Shown in pieces: positions 60,085-64,000 of a DNA stretch of 64,000 nt. The DNA is from Pilatotrama ljubarskyi. Lineage: Eukaryota; Basidiomycota; Agaricomycetes; Polyporales; Polyporaceae. Position 1 is the stretch's first letter, and the number at the start of each line of letters is the position of its first letter. The position numbers and the translations under genes were made by a program. The notes beneath the pieces are model-generated. The model did no database searches. It had not been told where the DNA came from and was given only the letters and a program-made list of their open reading frames with translations. Location: contig MU277729.1 in NCBI GenBank assembly GCA_022385805.1, forward strand, positions 139,245 to 203,244, read 5' to 3'.

Positions 60085-61388
60085 ATGCGCCTCCAGAACT
60101 TTTCACCTCCTTTAAAGCTTGAAACTGTACAGGCGCTGCAAGAAGTTGGCGTAAAAACCGATACGGACCTGCTACTGACCAAAGACCCCACGGACATCTT
60201 CACCCGTCTCCCAGCAGAGCTCGGTATAAGCCTGCTAGACTTTCGAAGTACCATCTCGAAGGTCGCAGAGCTCGCGTCAGCCACGCCGATACATGGAGAG
60301 AAGCTGCTTGAGCAGGAGAACAAACGCCGAGAAGATATCTTCGCAGATGATATGCTCCTCGGAGTCCCAGAGGTCGACGCCCTCCTTGGCGGGTTCAGCC
60401 CTCCGCGCGTCGTCGAGGTCTCCGGAGATCAAGGGTCAGGGAAGACGGTGAGGCTCCACGTCCCCGAGATACACTACCAAGCTGAGACGGCATATGGCAG
60501 ACGCTGGCAATGCAGCTAGCGCTACGGCACTTGTCACGAGCCGAGGATTCGAGCGTCCTGTGGATCGACAGCAGCGGAGAGTTCTCACCCGAACGAGTGA
60601 CCCACATGCTGGAGCAGCTTGGAAATGAGGTATGCATCTGCAACACTTCAAGCTCAAGCGATCTCTCACTCCCCTGCGTTCTCCCAGTTCTCTCCCACCG
60701 TCCTCGAGAGGCTGCAGGTTTCGCTCGCCTTCGACATCGAGGCCGTGCATGAGGTCCTAGAGACGTTGCGGCGGACAGTGTCCGCGAACACGGGATATAG
60801 CGAGTCTCCTATACGTATACGCCTCGTCGTGATCGACTCCATCACACCACTACTGGGACCGATGCTCAGCGCAACGTCCTCACAAGGTCTGCGAGACTCG
60901 GACGCTATGGTACATTTACTCACAGCGTGCGTAACCTGTAGGGCATGCGATCATGACCACGTTCATGCGCCAGCTGCGAGCCTTCGCAGAGTCGTTCTCG
61001 CTTACAGTCATCGTGCGTATGTCCCGCCCTGCAAACTATGTCCCTCTGCAAACTAACCCGCATTGACAATCCTGCACCCTGCAGGTCATCAATACGTCTA
61101 CCAGAATACTACCCAGAAATTTTGAAGCTGTCTTCGAGACTGCGCGAAAACCGGCGTTGGGCCCGTCCTTCACCTTCATGGCGGATGCCACCCTCTGGCT
61201 CTCGCGCCGTCCCGAGGCAGAGTCCGCAGGTGACGAGGAGGCAACCATCCACGTTGCTGAGGTGCTCCGGTCGCGGATAACGGTACGTTCAGCTTCTGCG
61301 GGGCAGTGCGTTCTCTGACTAGTGGCCATAGCGATCACAAACCTGGGCCCGCTTCAAAATCCGGAGGGGGCTGATGGTGAGCTTGTAA
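60085..61388 (+). CDS. RAD51-family recombinase, RAD51D-like
   Basis: Six exons (60085-60447, 60501-60629, 60688-60886, 60942-61012, 61085-61282, 61332-61388) give 338 residues. Walker A is GDQGSGKT, completed across the intron by TLAMQLALRHL; Walker B is IRLVVIDS. The N-terminus (LETVQALQEVGVKTDTDLLL) is a small helical domain as in RAD51D, and the length is near that of human RAD51D (328). Such paralogs load RAD51 on single-stranded DNA during homologous recombination. RAD57 or XRCC3 identity is less likely from the short C-terminus. An upstream ATG exists but the one at 60085 fits the family length better. Confidence 0.82.
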
Positions 61389-61521
61389 CCACAAAAAAGG
61401 AGACGACCGTCAGGAGACCGACGACCGTCTCACGAGCTGAAGTGACGTCCGTGTACTCTATGTAATACTACCAATCGTACAATAGCGTATGTCATACATG
61501 ACTCGTAACCAACCACGCCGC

Positions 61522-63422
61522 TTAAAAGTAGTCGCTGAACCTGCAGATGAGGACGGGGCTTAGTGTCCTGGCAACTACGAGTGATAACGAAAGCGTACCT
61601 TTCAGGCATAACAACGGGGGCGAGCAAGCTCCAGATGTACAGGAGCATGCAGATCCAGCTCGAAACGACTCGCATCCACATCGCGACCTCGGACCGTCCA
61701 ATGTACACATCTTGGTGGTGATTAGGGTTCGAGTCGGGCTTGACGACGTTCCTTGAAAAGGGGTGAGGATGATCAAACAGCAAGTATATAATACACCCAG
61801 GACTCACCAATCGGTCAGCAGCATCGCGACATACATGGCGCCGATCGCAAAGATGACATGGAACCAAGAGTACTGTCAAGGGGATGAGTCAAGACATCGG
61901 GCATATTGCGATTCACGCGGCAGAGGGGACGTACGTTGTAGCGTGTACCGGAACGCTCATCGTCCCTCGCGTCGCCGACTGCTTCGTCATCGTCATCTTC
62001 CAGTTCTTCATCCAGAGCAGAAGCAGGGATAGCACTGAATATCTAGGTCAATTGCTATTCATCAGGACAATATTAGTATGCACTCACCCTGCTTCAACGG
62101 CGGCGAGGAGAGCCTGATAACGTGGCGACTCCGTCCTACTGGGTTGCGTATTGACCACACCAAGCTCCGAATGGTGTTCGGCCTCGGTGGGAAGCTGAAT
62201 GAGGCCCTTCCTGTCCTTTCCGACCAGCGCACGGCTCTGCGTAGCTGCCCTGCTAGTCGAATATGCAATGGCCAAGAAAGTAAACACCGCGCCCAGGAAG
62301 AGAGTCGTGTACCGCGTGCCGGTGCCACGGCGGATCGGGTTGCAGGTCTCGTGCTCGTGGTTTCCGACCGCGGACATGATGAGGTATGTGCAGTACGCGG
62401 CAACCATGCTCGCCTGCGCGAGTCCGGAGCGGGGATTATACTCTTGCACGGTGGGGTGGACGCACATGATCGTGATGAGGATGCAGAGGGCGAGGTTGAA
62501 TGAGATGAAGAAGCGGTTGAGGGTGCATCCGGAGTCGGCGAAAAACGCGTACAGAACGCCGGTCAGCGCGATTGTCACCGCGTACATGCCAGCCGTTGAG
62601 CCGATGAGGACCCACTGCCAGAGGTTGGAGTTGGACTGCTCCCAGTTCTCCAGACAGGTCTCGGACCAGGAATGTGCGAAGTCGACAAGCAGTACCAGAC
62701 CGAGGAGGATGAAGATAGAAGCGCCAATCATGGCGACGTAGTTGCCCCAGAACATGAAGAAGCCGTTCGGAATAAAGAAGGATACGACGACCAAGACGAG
62801 CCAGAGAAGAACCTTGGGGCCCCACCATCTGTACGTTCTCAGTACGAAACCCGAGGGGATAGGTGGTCGACGTACCCATTCTGGATGGCAGCCCGCTTGT
62901 CCTTCGTGTCCTTCACACCGATCAGGGACGCACCAAGGAAGAAATGGAACAGGGCTAGGGCAAAGCAGATTCGATGAACCTGCTCCCATCAGCTACGAAG
63001 CTGGTATGGAAGGAGGGCACACGCACTGCAAGAACACCATAACACTTGTCTCCCTCGCAGTCCATCTTGAGATAGCCATGGGACATCTTCTCGATTTGGT
63101 CAATGATCACAGGCGACTTCATGAGCCATGCCAACATGGAGTTCAAGCAAAAGATCATCTATGAACACGTTCAGAGTCAAACTGGTTCACATTATGAGCA
63201 CGGCAAGACGTACTGCAAAGCCGACACGCGTCGCAATAGACGAATTGCAATTACATGACTTGCAGAACATCGAAGCTGTCTCCTCGTGAGTACCTCGACT
63301 CAACATCCTACTCGAGAAGACTTGCCTGCAGTCGAGGTAAAGCAGAATGCGAGTCCGGCCAGACATGACGAGGCTACTGTACCAAATACACCAGCAAGCG
63401 GTAAAGAGAGGAGCACACCCAT
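61522..63422 (-). CDS. TMS1: serine incorporator/TMS family membrane protein
   Basis: Nine exons (63422-63326, 63275-63214, 63158-63027, 62979-62876, 62828-62088, 62034-61935, 61872-61808, 61751-61599, 61540-61522) give 490 residues. Family marks are SMFCKSCNCNSSIATRVGFA, KMDCEGDKCYGVLAVHRICF, GWWGPKVLLWLVLVVVSFF and the C-terminal YSWFHVIFAIGAMYVAMLL and WICMLLYIWSLLAP. About ten membrane segments are expected. The family (SERINC, yeast Tms1) was linked to serine incorporation into lipids; later work suggests lipid scrambling. The first intron starts with GC (63325), the second GC-AG intron in the window. Confidence 0.95.
63276..63325 (-). other. GC-AG intron in the TMS1 gene
   Basis: The minus-strand donor reads ACTGCAG|GCAAGT and the acceptor GAGACAG|CT. 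Only this pair gives STAASMFCKSCNCNSS, which matches SERINC homologues. Confidence 0.8.
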
Positions 63423-64000
63423 GTTGCGGATAAGGAAGCTGTAGAGAGATGCTCGGAGACGTTGTCGTAAACACAGTACTGTACGTAGTGATTGCAGAGT
63501 GCGTCGTAGTGCCGCAGCCGAGAACGCTACTGTACCGTCATGGAGGGCTTACGTAAGCTCTGGAGGCACCTAGATTAGCGCCGCCGGTTGCGACTTGTCG
63601 CGACGCGCGGATAAACGCTTTGGTAGAGACAGGGCTGAATACGGTACGCGTATGATACAGTGACGGCCAAAAGTCGTGCCCCACCCCCCTACTTTCACAG
63701 GATTGTATACAAGCCCAGGCTAGTCACACATGTGTATATGATATCTAGATTGTATACTGGGTGTTATTGATTTGCTACTGATTATTGAGGGTGTAGCTCT
63801 TAATGGAGCGCGAGAAATACGGGCGCTTATTTTAGCGCCTGCCAGCGAAGCACAGCACTCAGCCATGACCCTCAACTTAATCCACTACCATTCAGTCACT
63901 GTACATATTGCACCTCAGAATCTTCATCCTCATCCTCTATTCTTTCTGCTCTTCACACATGGTTGCTCTATCCTGCCTTAAACGTGCCAAAATTCTCTTC
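63423..64000. other. intergenic to window end
   Basis: Upstream of TMS1. No gene, TATA box or repeat was identified in these 578 bp. Confidence 0.4.

Overview
The window is nuclear DNA from a filamentous fungus, almost certainly an agaricomycete basidiomycete; a polypore-like species is a guess from protein resemblance only. Genes are dense, GC-rich and broken by many 45-65 bp introns with CTRAY-type branch sites. There are no bacterial-style operons. All gene models were built by hand from splice signals, reading frame and family motifs, and nearly every multi-exon model closes in frame from ATG to stop.

Layout. 1-5.3 kb and 16-29.4 kb hold a scattered family of zinc-free medium-chain dehydrogenase/reductases (MDR): one 3' fragment, five intact genes, one gene with a single nonsense codon, and two relics. 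Between them lie a PPS1-type dual-specificity phosphatase (5.9-9.5 kb), a 4.8 kb stretch with no gene I can read, and an S/P-rich protein with a possible HSP20-like end (about 15 kb). 22.4-24.1 kb is an aldose 1-epimerase-like gene. 24.3-27.4 kb holds a dsRNA-binding-domain pseudogene and a gene joining a fungal domain of unknown function to a C-terminal dsRNA-binding domain.

29.6-64 kb is mostly conserved housekeeping: F-box protein, NatB catalytic subunit, DHHC palmitoyltransferase, kinetochore Mis13/Dsn1, cytochrome c, GH18 chitinase, PP1 inhibitor YPI1, Rossmann-fold protein, TFIIF beta, indoleamine 2,3-dioxygenase, MYND zinc-finger protein, 2OG-Fe(II) oxygenase, 25-exon MFS transporter, ALG12, a RAD51D-like recombinase and SERINC/TMS1. 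Neighbours share short divergent promoters (Mis13/cytochrome c, ALG12/RAD51D) or converge tail to tail; no common pathway ties them together.

The most unusual content is in gene structure. The palmitoyltransferase needs a one-nucleotide exon to read through its DHHCPW motif. The MFS transporter needs an intron with AT-AC ends. Two genes use GC-AG introns, and several contain exons of 8-11 nt. I found no mobile element, tRNA, rRNA or CRISPR array that I can support.
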